A DNA stretch of 64,000 nt, taken from the NCBI GenBank assembly GCA_003415625.1, contig PYIU01000005.1:1059001-1123000 (forward strand), given 5' to 3'. The first letter of the stretch is position 1. The number at the start of each line of letters is the position of its first letter. The notes under the pieces were generated by a model that was given only the letters and a program-made list of their open reading frames with translations, ran no database searches and was not told the DNA's origin. The translations under genes and the position numbers were made by a program. This DNA is from Aquanectria penicillioides. Lineage: Eukaryota > Ascomycota > Sordariomycetes > Hypocreales > Nectriaceae. Positions 1 to 11,515 of this stretch are shown here, piece by piece.

Positions 1-1179
1 TCCCCAGCCCGGCGTAAAACGCTCTCCACCCTTCCTCATGGAGGATCGTTCGGAACGTGTTCACGACACCCCTATACTTGGGGGCCTGCACGGGCACTCT
101 TTGAGTAGAACGACCTGGAGTGACACCCATCCCCTGGATGAACTGCTCTCCCGCGACAGGTCGTCGCTGGGTTTGTAGTCGGGTTCGAATCACCTCGTGC
201 GGGTACGTCGCACTGCTGGCGAGGATCTTTGAGAGAATCGACGCCGATAGGATGCCGACCCATTGGTTGCCGTCGCCTTCGGCAGAGGTCTCGCCCATAC
301 CCTGTCCCGTGAAACTCTTCTTGAGGAATTCATACGTTGGGAACTGAACGGCTACGTGGGTCAGGCCGAGCAAAGCTGGTGTTAGACCGGAGTAGAACGA
401 GGTGATGCCCTCAGAGGTGTACATCTTGCGTGCGGCGTCGATAGTTGACCGGTAATGCCATGGCGCTTGTAATGTAGGTCGTGCTGTGGGTGTGCTGCCG
501 GGCTTGGGGAATAATGATTCGGGTTGAGGTTGGGCGTGGATGTGGCTCTGTGACATGAGCCGGGTCTTGATGACCCAAATAGGGTTTGTGACAATGGTGC
601 TGCTGGCACCAGCAATTATTGAGGACCAAAAGTTGACAAGATGGGGGTTTTCTGAAAGTGAAGAGTATAAATAAGCAACTGACATGTTGATTCATGAGTT
701 GTCGTTCATTAGCTTACCATAATAGTCCCCAACCAGACCTTGCTCTTGTTGTAGACGGTGAACCACACAGCCCAGGTCGGTAGGTATCCCATGACAATGG
801 GCCCCAAGCCTCGATAAAGTCCGCGAATGCCCTCCTGTCGCCAGATGACGCTGGCTGTGCCGAACAAGCCGTTGTATAACTTGGGGTGTCCTGCATGGCG
901 CCCCTTGTCGACCGGGATGTAGCCTCCCTGCGCCTGCAGCTTGGTCTTGATGACGTCGAGGGGACAGGTGACGATGCCGGATGTGAAGCCGCCGATGGCA
1001 CCGGCGACGGCGTTGAACTGCGAGTCGGAGGCGTAGAGAGCCCATCGGTGTAGCGGGGTCACCGCCACGGGGTCGTGCATTTGGGCGTCGGGAGCGGCAG
1101 CGAGGCCGTAGGGGGCTGCAGCATACTCTGGAGACGGTGACCGGGCAGCTTCGGGCGAGTGCTGGTCATGGGACGACAT
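1..1179 (-). CDS. Mitochondrial NAD+/nucleotide carrier (YIA6/NDT1-like), 3' end cut by the window edge
   Basis: Member of the mitochondrial carrier family (inner membrane, three two-helix repeats). All three carrier signatures are visible: PLDVIKTKL in exon 1 (1179-718), PIWVIKTRL and PHEVIRTRL in exon 2 (651-1). Flanking sequences (LYRGLGPIVMGYLPTWAVWF, SSIIAGASSTIVTNPIW) resemble the yeast NAD+ carriers Yia6/Yea6 more than other carriers, so import of NAD+ or a related nucleotide is the family-based inference. The intron runs 717-652 (GTAAGC...TTTCAG). As written, exon 1 ends in phase 0 while exon 2 needs one carried base. One extra G in the GGGG run at 727-730 would repair this and give LGDYY just before the junction. 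The start at 1179 opens a hydrophilic, Pro/Ala-rich N-terminus of about 50 residues. The C-terminus lies beyond base 1. Confidence 0.88.
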
Positions 1180-3108
1180 TCCCGCCGTCTCTCGTCAAAC
1201 CCTCGATTCCGTCTGTGCGGTTCGGTTGGCGGTTGGCGTGCTCGTCACGTTTCTCGATGGGTATGGGATTGACGGGCGTCGGAAGCCGGATCGAAGTCTT
1301 TGGTCAAGGGTTATTCAATGAGTTGCCGTCGCTCTCGTCTTCAAGTAAGAGTATTTGTTGGTCTCGCCGTCGTTTCGTCTGGCTCCGACCAGGGAGCAGG
1401 TCCGTCGTGTGAAAAGCGACGAGATGGTTCGCCGTCGAGAATTGAGATGCAAAAAAAAAAAACCAAGATTCCCTCCCTCACTCTCGGGTGCCGTATATTC
1501 CTTCCACAACCAGAGATTCCCCGTACAGCGATTTCCGATACCGAATCGGCGCCCAAAAAAAATTTCAATCTTCAAAGGGTGCCTCGTGCCGGTATAGGAG
1601 GCCCTCGCTACTATTCCCGGGTTCCCTGCCCGGTACTGGTACTGCGGGGGGGGGAAGTTGCCCACGCGAGCGCCGCGACCAGTTCCCGCCTGCGTTAGCG
1701 ATTGGCGCCGGCCATTGACTTGGGCAACGAGACTGAGGGGATTCGCCTGGGCTGCCGGAGGGCCGGAGCCGCGGAGGACGATGGGCGGGAGGAAACCGGG
1801 GGGTGGAGGAGCGGAAGGTGAGGCGGCCCGTGGAGGAGGAAGAGGAAGCGAGAGGTGTGGTGGATGGTGGAAAGAGAGTGGGAGGAGGAAGAGGAAGTTG
1901 TAGGACCAAGTTTCCCAGGGCAGGGCGGCGAGGGAAGAAAGGCGGGCGGGTTGGCAGTATTACTACGTAGGGAGCTGCAGCCAGCGGGTTTCCATCGGCC
2001 ATAAGTCGCTGGAGGACCCAGCCCGTAGCGTGTGTAGTGCCTGGTCTGCAGCAGCCAACGCCGAGCACCAGCCCACGCGCTATCAGTTCAGTGCAGTGTA
2101 GTGGGGCTACGCTGTGGCTAGGTGTGGTGCCCACTATCAGCCAGCGGCGGCTACTGTACGGATGGCTGTGTGTTACGGTCCGGGCCAGGCTTTTCCTCTC
2201 TCTTCTTTCGTCCCAGCTCCTTCGCCCGCTGCAAGCCGGTCCCGGCCAGAGGAACAAATGACGCAGCGACGGTGCCAATCGACACTAGAAAAGACGGCAT
2301 CCCGACGGGGGTTTTTGGGCCTCAGATACGGTGGAGTGGTTGTGTTGCCAAGCAGGTACCAAAAGGATGGTGGCAGATTAACATTGAAACCTGTCTCGTC
2401 ACTGCAGGGCAGGCGTTGTGCAGCGTGCCGAGTCGAGCTGCAGGTCTTGCGTGCGCGCTTGCGTCGGTGGCATTTCTCTATCTCCCTGGACCTCCCTGGA
2501 CCATGGCTCATGGCTTATGGCTTGGTCTCGCCTGGACAAATACCGTATCCCACGTCGCCATGTCCACGAGGTCCGACGTCGATCTGGCTTATCCGGGCTG
2601 GGGTGGGATACCTGCAGTACGATGGTAATACTAGAGGTACTGCGCAGTACCGTGTGTTATTGATACAGTCACACTCGATGACGGCGTGGGCGTCATGCTA
2701 CTGCGATTGCTTCTAGACCTTCCCGCCCTGGGGCTGATGGGCGGCGGAGGGTTGATCTTTCGCCTACCTTGGGCTTTGTGCACTTTATTTTTCGACTGGA
2801 CGTGCTGAACACCACCATAATTGTGTGCTGTCGGAAATGTCCCTGGTGACCATTGGCAATGCCCATCTGACTTCATCACATTTTCCATCACAGGCAATGA
2901 AGATCCGTTGGTGCTCTTTCGGCTCGCCGTTCTCTTCCGACGGCCGGCTTCGCACGGAAGAGACGGGGACGCTGGACCCCCACATTTTCCCTGGCAGCGT
3001 TGCTGCACCTTGCTGCACGTTTTTTCCCCGTGACCGCATGCGCATCCGTTCACCCATCCTAGGACCCTCCTTCCCGCCCGTCCAGATGGAGCACTAAAAC
3101 GGTGAAAT

Positions 3109-3114
3109 CACGTG
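3109..3114. promoter_or_regulatory. CACGTG box upstream of QCR7
   Basis: Palindromic CACGTG followed by AGG, about 285 bp upstream of the QCR7 start. CACGTG is the core site of bHLH regulators such as Cbf1, which in yeasts acts at respiratory and sulfur genes. Binding here is inference. Confidence 0.35.
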
Positions 3115-3258
3115 AGGAATCACGTTCCAAAAAGTCCTGACCTTTCCACAAAGTTACACCTCAGGCCCCAAGGCTACGGTTCAAGGCCGTTCTTGAGCCC
3201 CACTCCAATCTAGCCAGCGAGCAGCCAGCAATTGAGCAATGGTCATCAAATCAAAAAG

Positions 3259-3269
3259 CACGTGACGTC
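3259..3269 (+). promoter_or_regulatory. Overlapping CACGTG and TGACGTC sites in the QCR7 promoter
   Basis: CACGTGACGTC combines an E-box with an ATF/CREB-type TGACGTC, 140 bp upstream of the QCR7 ATG. The same CACGTGAC core lies about 100-150 bp upstream of two other genes in this window (11510 and 61343). Confidence 0.4.
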
Positions 3270-3398
3270 CCGAGCTGTTCCCAGAAGTTTTGCTTCCCTC
3301 AGCCCATCCATTTCGCGCATTCCCGGAACCCCGACGACGAACGACGGAATCGACGACGAACGACCGCCCTTCCCACGACCGCTGTCAATTCCTTCACA

Positions 3399-4016
3399 AT
3401 GAAGTACTCGCTCGCTCCTTTCATTCTCCGACGGCCCTGGCTGGCCAGCTTCTTCAAGCCCGTCGCCAGCTGGTACACCAACGCCGCCGGCTACCGTCAG
3501 CTCGGCCTCAGGTACGCGAAAATAAAAAAAACCCCCTCGACCGAACGACACGACCCAATCGTCATGCACGCCCAATTGGGTGGTCCTGCACACACACGGC
3601 CCTCTACAGCCTCGATCCGGATCATTTTTTCGCTGACCGAGTCTTTTCAATTGATGCAGGTACGACGATCTCCTCGAGGAGGAGAACGCCGTTGCCCAGA
3701 AGGCCCTCAAGCGTCTCCCCGCCACCGAGGCCTACGAGCGCATCTACCGCATCCGCCGTGCCGTCCAGTGCAGCTACCAGCACAAGCTGCTCCCCAAGGA
3801 CCAGTGGGTCACTCAGAAGACCGTATGAATCCCCAATTCCAACCCCTCGGCCATTGCCACGATGGCCGTATTCGAGAGCCCAACCGCCTCGGCTAACCAT
3901 TATCCCTTTTTCAAATGCAGGACACCCAGTACCTGTCACCCATCATGGAGCAGGTCAGCGCCGAGAACGCCGAGAAGGAGGAGCTCGACACCATGTCCGT
4001 CATCCGCAAGCACTAA
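3399..4016 (+). CDS. qcr7: Cytochrome b-c1 complex subunit 7 (14 kDa subunit)
   Basis: Small matrix-side subunit of respiratory complex III. Three exons: 3399-3511, 3660-3822 and 3921-4016, giving 123 aa, the usual family length. Introns start GTACGC and GTATGA and both end in GCAG. Exon 1 encodes the N-terminus up to GYRQLGLR. Exon 2 opens YDDLLEEEN and carries the conserved [10 protein letters not shown]...[11 protein letters not shown] block. Exon 3 ends TMSVIRKH. The start has a good context (cacaATG), and no alternative in-frame ATG lies close upstream. No frame problem is seen. A CACGTG/TGACGTC promoter element lies 140 bp upstream, consistent with regulation alongside other respiratory genes, though that is inferred. 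Confidence 0.95.
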
Positions 4017-4724
4017 ATGTTTCGGTCGTCTGATCGGGGGATGTGAGGAAGTGTATAGAGTAGGAGGATCTGGCGGTTGAGCGTGATATGGCGCCATCCA
4101 AGACAGGATGGTTGGCCTAAATGGACTAGACAGTCTCGTGTACCCTATGTATAGACGTCGTCTTACTGACTCACTTTGCACAATTGCGCCGGCTCCCCAT
4201 TGTTTTCTTTTCGTGATGTCTTATTATTATTTCCTGGACTTTTTTGTAGTTTACAATGTACTATCTGGATCAAGCTCACACATATCAAAGAGCTCGCTTC
4301 CAGGCAGACCTTGCACTGTGGTCTGAGGAACTCCAATGAACAGGAGCAGAGTTCCTTAAGCGACTTTGTCCGGAGCCTGCACATCTTACACCGTGTTGTA
4401 TATCCATCTCGGGCTTTTGACCCGAGTTTTTTTTTGGTTTTGGTCTTCAACTGCCTCTCCTCCAGTCCACAGGATCCATGCCGCGACGCCTTACGCCGAA
4501 CCAGCTTTTGGGTATCTGTCGACATCCATCCATTCCTTGCTTTTCCCTCACCACAAACCCACCAGCATCCGACTCCATCCCAAATAATGGTGCAATTGTA
4601 CCTTCATCCAACATGGACGTTAATGCTTGTTCCACTTCGTACCCACTTCTTCATGGCTTGAAAGATAGATAGCCATCGTGGTTGGCACTGCATCCCTAGC
4701 AATGCTCTATGCAATGCAGTGAAC

Positions 4725-7564
4725 TTATACGCGCTGATAGAAGAGCAAATAAGCCACCTTGTTGTCTTTGATGCTGTCCTTGACCTGCTTCCCCTTTGTG
4801 CTGCTGGTAGCGCCGTTGACGACGTTGCTCCAGCGCTTGTTGCCTCCGGCAGAAGTTGTAACCTGCTTCCAGCCCTCTTCATCTCCCGTATCCTCGTCCA
4901 GCATGGCACCGAATCGGTTGCCCGAAGCGCCAGGGGCAGGACTCTCCTTGCGAATGTCTTTGACCTCCTCTTCTTCGCCGCCCTCAGCGACATCCTCGCT
5001 TCGCACACGACGAATGACGGTGTCATCAAGGCGAATCCACTCCTTGCCCTCCTGGCGACATACATCGACAGTGTAGTGACCACCACTGGCGTTCTTGCCA
5101 TGATGATAAACCACGCTGATGAGCTTGTACTTGGGCATAGATCCCTCACCCAGAGTCTGGCGTTTCTGCCGAGACAGGGCCTCACGAGGGATCTCGAGCT
5201 CCAAGGGGTATCCGACCTTCTTCCAGATCTTAATAGTGCCATTGCCCTCAGCATCAAATTGGAAACGCTTGAGGTGCAAGATCAGAACTGGAGGAAGAGA
5301 CTCGATGAATACTTGCTTGGTGGCCGTCACATCCTTTCCACGGGGCGAGTTGAAGTTGCCTTGAAGTCGTTCGGGTCGGGTTAGTCCACGCAGAGCATCC
5401 ACGACATTTCGTACATCTGGCGAGCCAATATCCAGCTGAAGAGGCTGGTAAGGCTCGGTGGTGATCGAATCCTTCAAGCCAGGGACTCGAAACTCCGACC
5501 TGAGGAGTCCGCCGAAAATCTTGGTGATGGGGTTGAGGTGTTGGAGCCAGCCAACCTCGTGACAGCGGAGCGTTGCTTTCGGCCTACCTCCAACCAATCA
5601 CCAGTAGGATCAGCGCCATCCTTGCCCGAAGCAGACGAGGCATCTTCCAAGACGCTTGATAGCAGGGAAGTTCCCATGACAGATGTGCACTCATCGTCAA
5701 GTGACTGAAGTAGAAATCCGAGGAACTCTTCAGCGTCTTGCTGGTGACCGCGCTATTTCGGGTCAGTAAGAAGATCTGCCAAACTGTAGACGTCGTTCAT
5801 ACCCTCATGCTCGCAAACCGTGGAAGCTGCCGAATAGCATCGTAAACGAATTCAGGGGTGAAGGGCTCGCCGTAGCGCTCGAGTTCCTCACTCTTGAGGG
5901 AACGATTCAAGGCGTCGACCGAACCGGCCGACTTGATTATCTTATACTCATGCATGAACATGATCCTTCGGATTGTCAGATTGAGGTCCAAGAAAAACGG
6001 GGAGCAATCGGCTTACATGGCGTCGACCAAAGGAGTTTCGCTTTTGAAGCTATGGACAGCACGCTTGCTGACTTGGTTCAAGAAATCATAAAATGGAATG
6101 CAAAACATCAAAACTTGGAGAACCTATGATTTGTTAATGTACGTCTCAGCAGGATATGCATGCAACTTACCGAGTTCATGTAGCACATGTTCCCAGTGTT
6201 GATAAGCCCACGAGGCTCAAGGAAAGAGATATTTTCAGTTCCACCGACTCTATACTCGTGAATAGCCTCCGCGACCGAGTTGGCATTGGTCTTTGAAAAG
6301 CTTGGAGCAGAGCCATTGGAACCCCCGACAACACCCTCAGTGTCATGGCCGTTGACAGCAGCGGCGCCTGACGCAGTGCCATTAGGGCCAGCACCCCGAC
6401 CGGCAACAGCTGATGTCTTGGTAAACAAGTTTGCCCAACTCGTTGGGGGTGCAGCCTTGACTGGAGCAAGTTCGGTCGTAAGAGAATCCCCCTCGGCAGG
6501 TACATCGACGGGTGTGGCCTCCTCTGACGCTGCCTCTGCAGCTACATCACCATTGACTGGCTGTTCGGCTCGAGGAGTCTTGCCCTCCTTGGGGGTGCTC
6601 TTGGGGAGAGTAGGGACGGCAGGAGCAGGGTGGGCGCCAGAGCGAGCAGACGTTTTTCCGGAAGTGGTGGGAGCAGCACTCGCCGTGGTGTTTGTTCGAG
6701 AGCGTTGCTGGAGGGAACTAGGGGTCGTGGGCGTAGACGGTGATGCCCCTTCAGCAGTTTGGTTCCGAGTGGAGAGAGTCTCAGATTGAACATCAGAGAC
6801 TACAGAGGGCTGGGTGGAAGTGGGAGAGCCCTTCGACTCAGATACAGCGTTTTGCTCGTTCTGTTCTGCAGTAGCTTCATGCTGCTCAACCGGGAGGGAG
6901 ACGGCTTGGCTATCGGCATTGAGGGGTCTTCTACGTCTCCTCGCCTTTGCGATTTTAACAGGGAAGTCTTGATCGGGCCGGGAGAGCCATGGCAACTGTA
7001 ACTTGTTAGAGAAACAAAAAGACCATCCTTTGAATAAATTTTCAGACTTACTGGAGGTCGGAATGCCTGCTTGGGGGCTTCGACGGGAGAAGGTTCGGGG
7101 GTGGGAACAACAGGGGGAACGGGCTCAGTGGTTTGGGGAGTCGGGGGAGTTGGTGGAGGAAGCTGTTGTGACGAGTGGGTCGAGGATGGAGTGTGAGGCG
7201 GAATCGGAGCCGGCGCAGGCGGAGGTTGATAGGGTGTGGGAGAGCGCGGGCGATTGTTGAGCGGGACGAGGATAGTTGGGCGGCACCGTGACGCCGACCA
7301 TGGGGGCATATTGGTGCATGGTGGGAGGGGATCGGGCGTAATTCTGGTACGGCATGTATCCGGGCTGGGGCATGCCGCCGTTCTGGTACTGGGGAGGCAT
7401 GCCATAGTACTGCTGGTGCTGGTAGGGCATGTAGTTGGCGTACATGGGATTCATGTGCTGGTGCTGATGATGCTGGTGGTGCTGCTGCTGTTGCTGGTGG
7501 TGGTGATACTGTGGGACGTAGGGAGGGGCTGCCTCCTACGAGGCCCTCCTGGACCACCAGACAT
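4725..7564 (-). CDS. Ubiquitin carboxyl-terminal hydrolase, Ubp3/USP10 type (frame broken by homopolymer indels)
   Basis: Cysteine-protease deubiquitinase; in yeast Ubp3 acts with Bre5 on Sec23 and in ribophagy. Exons: 7564-7052, 6995-6171, 6123-6017, 5965-5803, 5752-4725, about 878 aa. The N-terminus is low-complexity (Gly/Pro, then His/Gln and Tyr/Met-rich MNPMYANYMPYQ), followed by a Pro/Ser/Thr linker. The USP core has the Cys box GLINTGNMCYMNSV at the end of exon 2, the GHQQDAEEFL box opening exon 5, and the His box NASGGHYTVDV near the C-terminus, with LPPVLILHLKRFQFD before it. Three one-base frame shifts at G/C runs interrupt it as written: 7525-7528 and 5529-5532 (each short by one) and 7238-7240 (one too many). 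With these allowed for, all exons are in phase. The start at 7564 (MSGGPGG) relies on the first repair; the fallback ATG is 7454. Confidence 0.88.
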
Positions 7565-9209
7565 GTCGACACCGGGGATGCTACCAGATCCTCCCTGTAT
7601 GTTTCTGCCCAGCCGGCAGATGGCGGTTACTCATCGTGCCGGCTTGGGGATTGGATGATGACGGGCGCCGCCAAGTTGGCGCGACTCCCGCAGACACGGC
7701 TTCGCTGCTGGCACTCGAGAGAGGACGGGAACGGATTGTCGTCGGGCGCGGGCTTCAGGATTGAAGCTGCGTCGGAGTCGGGGGGCGATTGTGGGGGCGG
7801 ATTGCGGATTGCTTGCGCGACGCGACACTGCCGGCGGCCTTAATGCCGCAAGGCGAGAATGGGGGAGGATGGCGATGACCGGAGGAGGGCTAGAGCGCCA
7901 GCTGTTGGGTCCTCGGCAGAGAGAAACCAAGGCGAGAAACGGAGAAGAAAACAAGAAACCAAACAAAAAGGGGCGATGAAGGAACGGAGAGGCCCAAAGA
8001 TCGCCTAGGGTCGCAAGTCGAAAAAGAGACGCACCGGAGGAGTTGCGTCAGGCTGTTGCTTGACGTTGGAGAGAAATGGATAGAAATAAAATTTGGGACT
8101 GGACTCGGAGTTTACCTGCTGGCACGCACACACACCCACGGCGAGGCGGCGCCGCCAAAAGAAGCACACGAGCCAAGCAAAGCGCCCGGGTGGGTGTCTG
8201 GAAAGGCCCGGGCGGTGGCCTGTCGCTGCGGGCGAGGGTGTGTGGGTTGCCTGCGGGTGCACTGTGGGTGGCCTAGAGCGCCCCCCTAACAGCTGCAGTG
8301 CCAGCCAATTAGTGCTTGCCTACAGGGCTTGTAGGGACCATGCCACGCCAGGATGGGGGCCTGGGGGGGGCTCTTGGGGGGCATTCCGCCTGGTGCAGGG
8401 CCAGAAACGGCTCTGTCCTGAGGCAGAAATTGAATGTTTTCAAGGTTGACGTCAGGCACTGGTCGCCAGGTGGTCCGTGTCCCTCACATCCATCCATGTC
8501 AAGCATGTCCTTGGGCAATGACGGCACTCACGAACACACTCACACGCGCAGCCTCGTTCCCGCAACAGATGCCCGTTGATATCCTCCCTCGGTAGGTACG
8601 TAGGCCAATATGTACCAGATAGGTACCTTAGATCCCCAGACCCAGGCAGATAGATACATCCCTTTCTGACGATATCCCATGTACCTTTCCAACTAGGCCC
8701 CCTCTCACAGCGGTAGCACTGTGAAAGACAATCTCACCATGTACATCTCATCTTCACCCACATTGTTTCGAAGGTACATGCAGACTCGATCTAGGGACGT
8801 CATGAGGACACCTCGGTAGCCCTACGACAGATTCCAACCCAATGTTATGCATCTAACAAGAAAAAGCCAAGACCACCTTACATTTTTGTCATCCGTTCAA
8901 ACCAGGGATGCCATCGCGTTCATATTCAGCATTTGTAACAGCTCCTAAAATACATCCGCAAGACATTCATCAATAGTGACAGCCATACGAGTCATAGAAT
9001 TCACTTGTTCCGCATTGTGTTTGTCATTGTGGAATGATCCCTCAATATTGACTCACTTCCCCATGGTGATTCAACTGCCACGCCACCGTCTCAGTTCTTC
9101 TATTCATGTCTAACAGTAACGCCACTCTGCCCAATACCTCGCAACCAAGAAATGCAGGTCAACCCATAGAACCTTTGCCTACCAATTTCGCTTGCTATGC
9201 TTCTTCTTT
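7565..9209. other. Intergenic, upstream of Ubp3-like gene and downstream of Sae2-like gene
   Basis: About 1.6 kb. The proximal part is GC-rich and is the likely 5' leader and promoter of the leftward deubiquitinase. From about 8590 to 9200 the sequence is AT-richer, with several GGTACC/TAGGTA words. No convincing gene was seen on either strand. Confidence 0.55.
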
Positions 9210-11361
9210 TTATTCATCTCTAAATATCCACCGGCCGCCTGGTCGCATCGTTTCCCGATACCTCTCCTGGACGGTTTGCTTCTCCCTCTTCGCTGCTTCC
9301 GACCGCTCGGCCTCGATTTCCTGTGTGTCCGGGAAGTCGGGGTTCCAAAAACCTGGAGGAGACCGCATACGCGAGAAGCGGTGTCGATGTTTGCCGTACT
9401 TGTTTGCTAGCTCCTGAGTCTTGGCTTCTACCCAAAGTTCGTCTCGTTCTTCCTTATCTATTGTGGCAAGACGGTACGCATGGTCACCCAGATAGTCTTC
9501 CAGTAGTTTCTGCTCCTCCTGCCTTTGAGCTGGAGTAAGAGGAGGGTTTGGTCGTTGTGAGAGAGCCAAGGCTCGGAAATGCTTCCCGCAACAGTGCATA
9601 TCTATGCATCCCGAAAGACAGGCTCTCTCATCCTTGTCTCTGACAACTTCGGAAAATGCAAAATCGTGGCCCTCGTTGGCAAGAGGGTTGATCTTGAAAT
9701 CGTCTAATCGTAGCTCTGATGGTGGCTTCTTTCGTAGCAATGAAGTCGTGTTCTTGTGAGCCAGTGGAGATCTGATATTGTGAGGGGGCAATCTTGATCC
9801 CGCGGCGCTTGATTTGCTCAGCGTGTTAGGCTGTTGATCCGTTACCTTGTCTCTCGACTGCTTGTCTCGTTCAAATGGAAGTACTCTCCGCCCCGGGATG
9901 GACAAGTCTTCAGTAAGACTGGCTCTTGCTCGCGGTCGAACAGTGGAGCGAGAAATGGGCTCACTGTTTGATACGGAGGGGCTATTCAGGAGAGCATCAA
10001 GCCGACCCTTAGCAACTGCCTTCATCCCGCTCTTAGCTTGCCCCTCCGTAGCTGCGCGTCGATAGACGTCTCCGTCTTCTGCAAGATTGGATATTCCACG
10101 ACTAACCCCCTCTTTAAAGGTGTCACCGGCTTGTCCCCTCCTGATCGTATCACTCTGCGGTTGACGCTGATCGGTGTGAGAGCCGAGCTTCGATCCATAG
10201 GTCGAGCTGTTTGAGGCATCGGGTCGGGCCTTACATATAGTGGGGCTGGTGTAGTGGTCAACTCAGCCTCGAATATGTTGCTTCGAGTTTGTACAGCTCT
10301 TCCCGAGTCCTCCATTTCTCTACGTTTCCTTGGCGTCATCATCTTCTGCGCAACATCCCCAAGGTCGATGCTTTCCTGCAAATCTGGTGTAGTTTGGCCT
10401 CGTGATATAAGAGGACTTGATCCATCGCTTAGCTCCACTTTGACCTTTCGTGGGGGTGAATCATTGGGTTCAGGCTCATCCCTCTTCCTTTTCCGTACAG
10501 CTCGTTCTGAGACCACGACTGGTTGGTCCGATGATGGCTCCTCCTTAATCCGCACACCATCAACCCCATCCTGCACTGGTAATTCGGGCAAGTCGTCTGA
10601 TCCTTGTGGTTCTGTCTCTCCTTGTGTTGACTCGGATTGTGGGTTGGCGGTCTTGTTTGGTGCAGGCTCTGATTCTTGGTTTGAGTTGAGGGATGCTGCA
10701 GCTAACGGAGGCAGTTCCAAGTCAGCTTGGTCGAGCCCACCGTCAGAGACAAAGCTGGTGTTGGGGCTGGGGCTCGCTTCAGTCTTGACGTCCAGGTTGG
10801 TCGTAACCCGACCGCTTCGGTTGTTCCGGTCAATGATATGAATCTCGTGCTCTTCCTCGGCTGCCCTTATTTTCTTTTCCAAGATCATGGCATGTTCAAC
10901 CCACTTGTCCCTTTCATCCTTTCGTTTTCGGAGGGCATCCTTGGCTTTCTTGAAGTTTTCCGATAGTGCAGTAAACTTGGAGCTCACTCTGGCACATTCC
11001 GCTTTCCAATCTGGCTCGCTTTCAGAAGGAATTTTCCCCGCTGGTCGTGACGAAGGGGTTGGGGATGTGCTGTTTCCTTTCCCCGATGCCTTCTCTTTGG
11101 CTTCCCGTAGCTGCTCCTTTAAGCGACTATTCTCGGCTTGCAACTGTGTAGCCAGCCGAGACTTTTCGTCCCGCTCATTTTGAACTTTCTTAAGCTCTAA
11201 ATTTGCCGATTCAACATCTATGGTTTGTCAGTAGGCTGTCGGCCTGGAATGGGGTGAACTCGATGTAATTCACCTTGCCTGATTGCCTCATCGACGCGCT
11301 CACAGGCTGCAACGACAGCCTCGATGATTTGAGGGCGCCCTGAGTTTAGCCAACTCGTCAT
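9210..11361 (-). CDS. Sae2/CtIP/Ctp1 family DNA-end resection factor (one-base frame break at 10026-10028)
   Basis: Nuclear cofactor of the MRN/MRX nuclease that starts resection of double-strand breaks in repair and meiosis. Exon 1 is 11361-11274 (MTSWLNSGRPQIIEAVVAAC...), the intron is 11273-11218 (GTGAAT...CATAG), and exon 2 is 11217-9210; about 698 aa. The N-terminal third is a coiled coil (LELKKVQNERDEK, LQAENSRLKEQLREAKEK). The middle is Ser/Pro/Glu-rich and probably disordered. The C-terminus holds the SAE2 domain: a Cys cluster around ACLSGCIDMHCCGKHFRALA and the hallmark HRHRFSRMRSPPGFWNPDFP. As written, exon 2 is two open frames that meet at TGA/ATG (10022-10025). One more base in the CCC run at 10026-10028 joins them as LRAGMKAVAKG. 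A longer open frame exists upstream to 11622, but 11361 fits the conserved N-terminus better. Confidence 0.87.
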
Positions 11362-11509
11362 TTTAAGGCCCAAAGCACTGAGATCATTATAGATTATTCG
11401 ACATGAGTTGAGTTGTGGTTCACGACTTGGTGGTGGGCCAAGATGGTGGAAGACGCGTCTCCACTTCGTACTTCGCGGCGCGGGCCAGCGACTTGTCGCG
11501 GTGGTGCCC

Positions 11510-11515
11510 CACGTG
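11510..11515. promoter_or_regulatory. CACGTGAC site upstream of the Sae2-like gene
   Basis: CACGTGACATC about 150 bp upstream of the predicted start at 11361. It matches the CACGTGAC core at the QCR7 and Zn2Cys6 gene promoters. Palindromic, so strand is not assigned. Confidence 0.3.

Larger units (their letters stand above)
1180..3398. other. Intergenic, between divergent carrier and QCR7 genes
   Basis: GC-rich spacer of about 2.2 kb holding the promoters of the leftward carrier and the rightward QCR7. It has short A, G and CT runs. I see no ORF with recognisable protein character; the longest open frames (for example 1565-2278 on the minus strand) are Pro/Arg/Ser-rich and lack domain motifs. 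E-box-like sites near 3109 and 3259 are listed separately. Confidence 0.6.

Noticed and set aside
1565..2278. 237-codon open frame on the minus strand
   Set aside because: Pro/Arg/Ser-rich with no motif or gene-like codon pattern, located in the carrier's GC-rich leader; open because of composition.
3290..4033. 247-codon plus-strand frame overlapping QCR7
   Set aside because: Runs through QCR7 exons and introns in another frame; the spliced QCR7 model explains the sequence.
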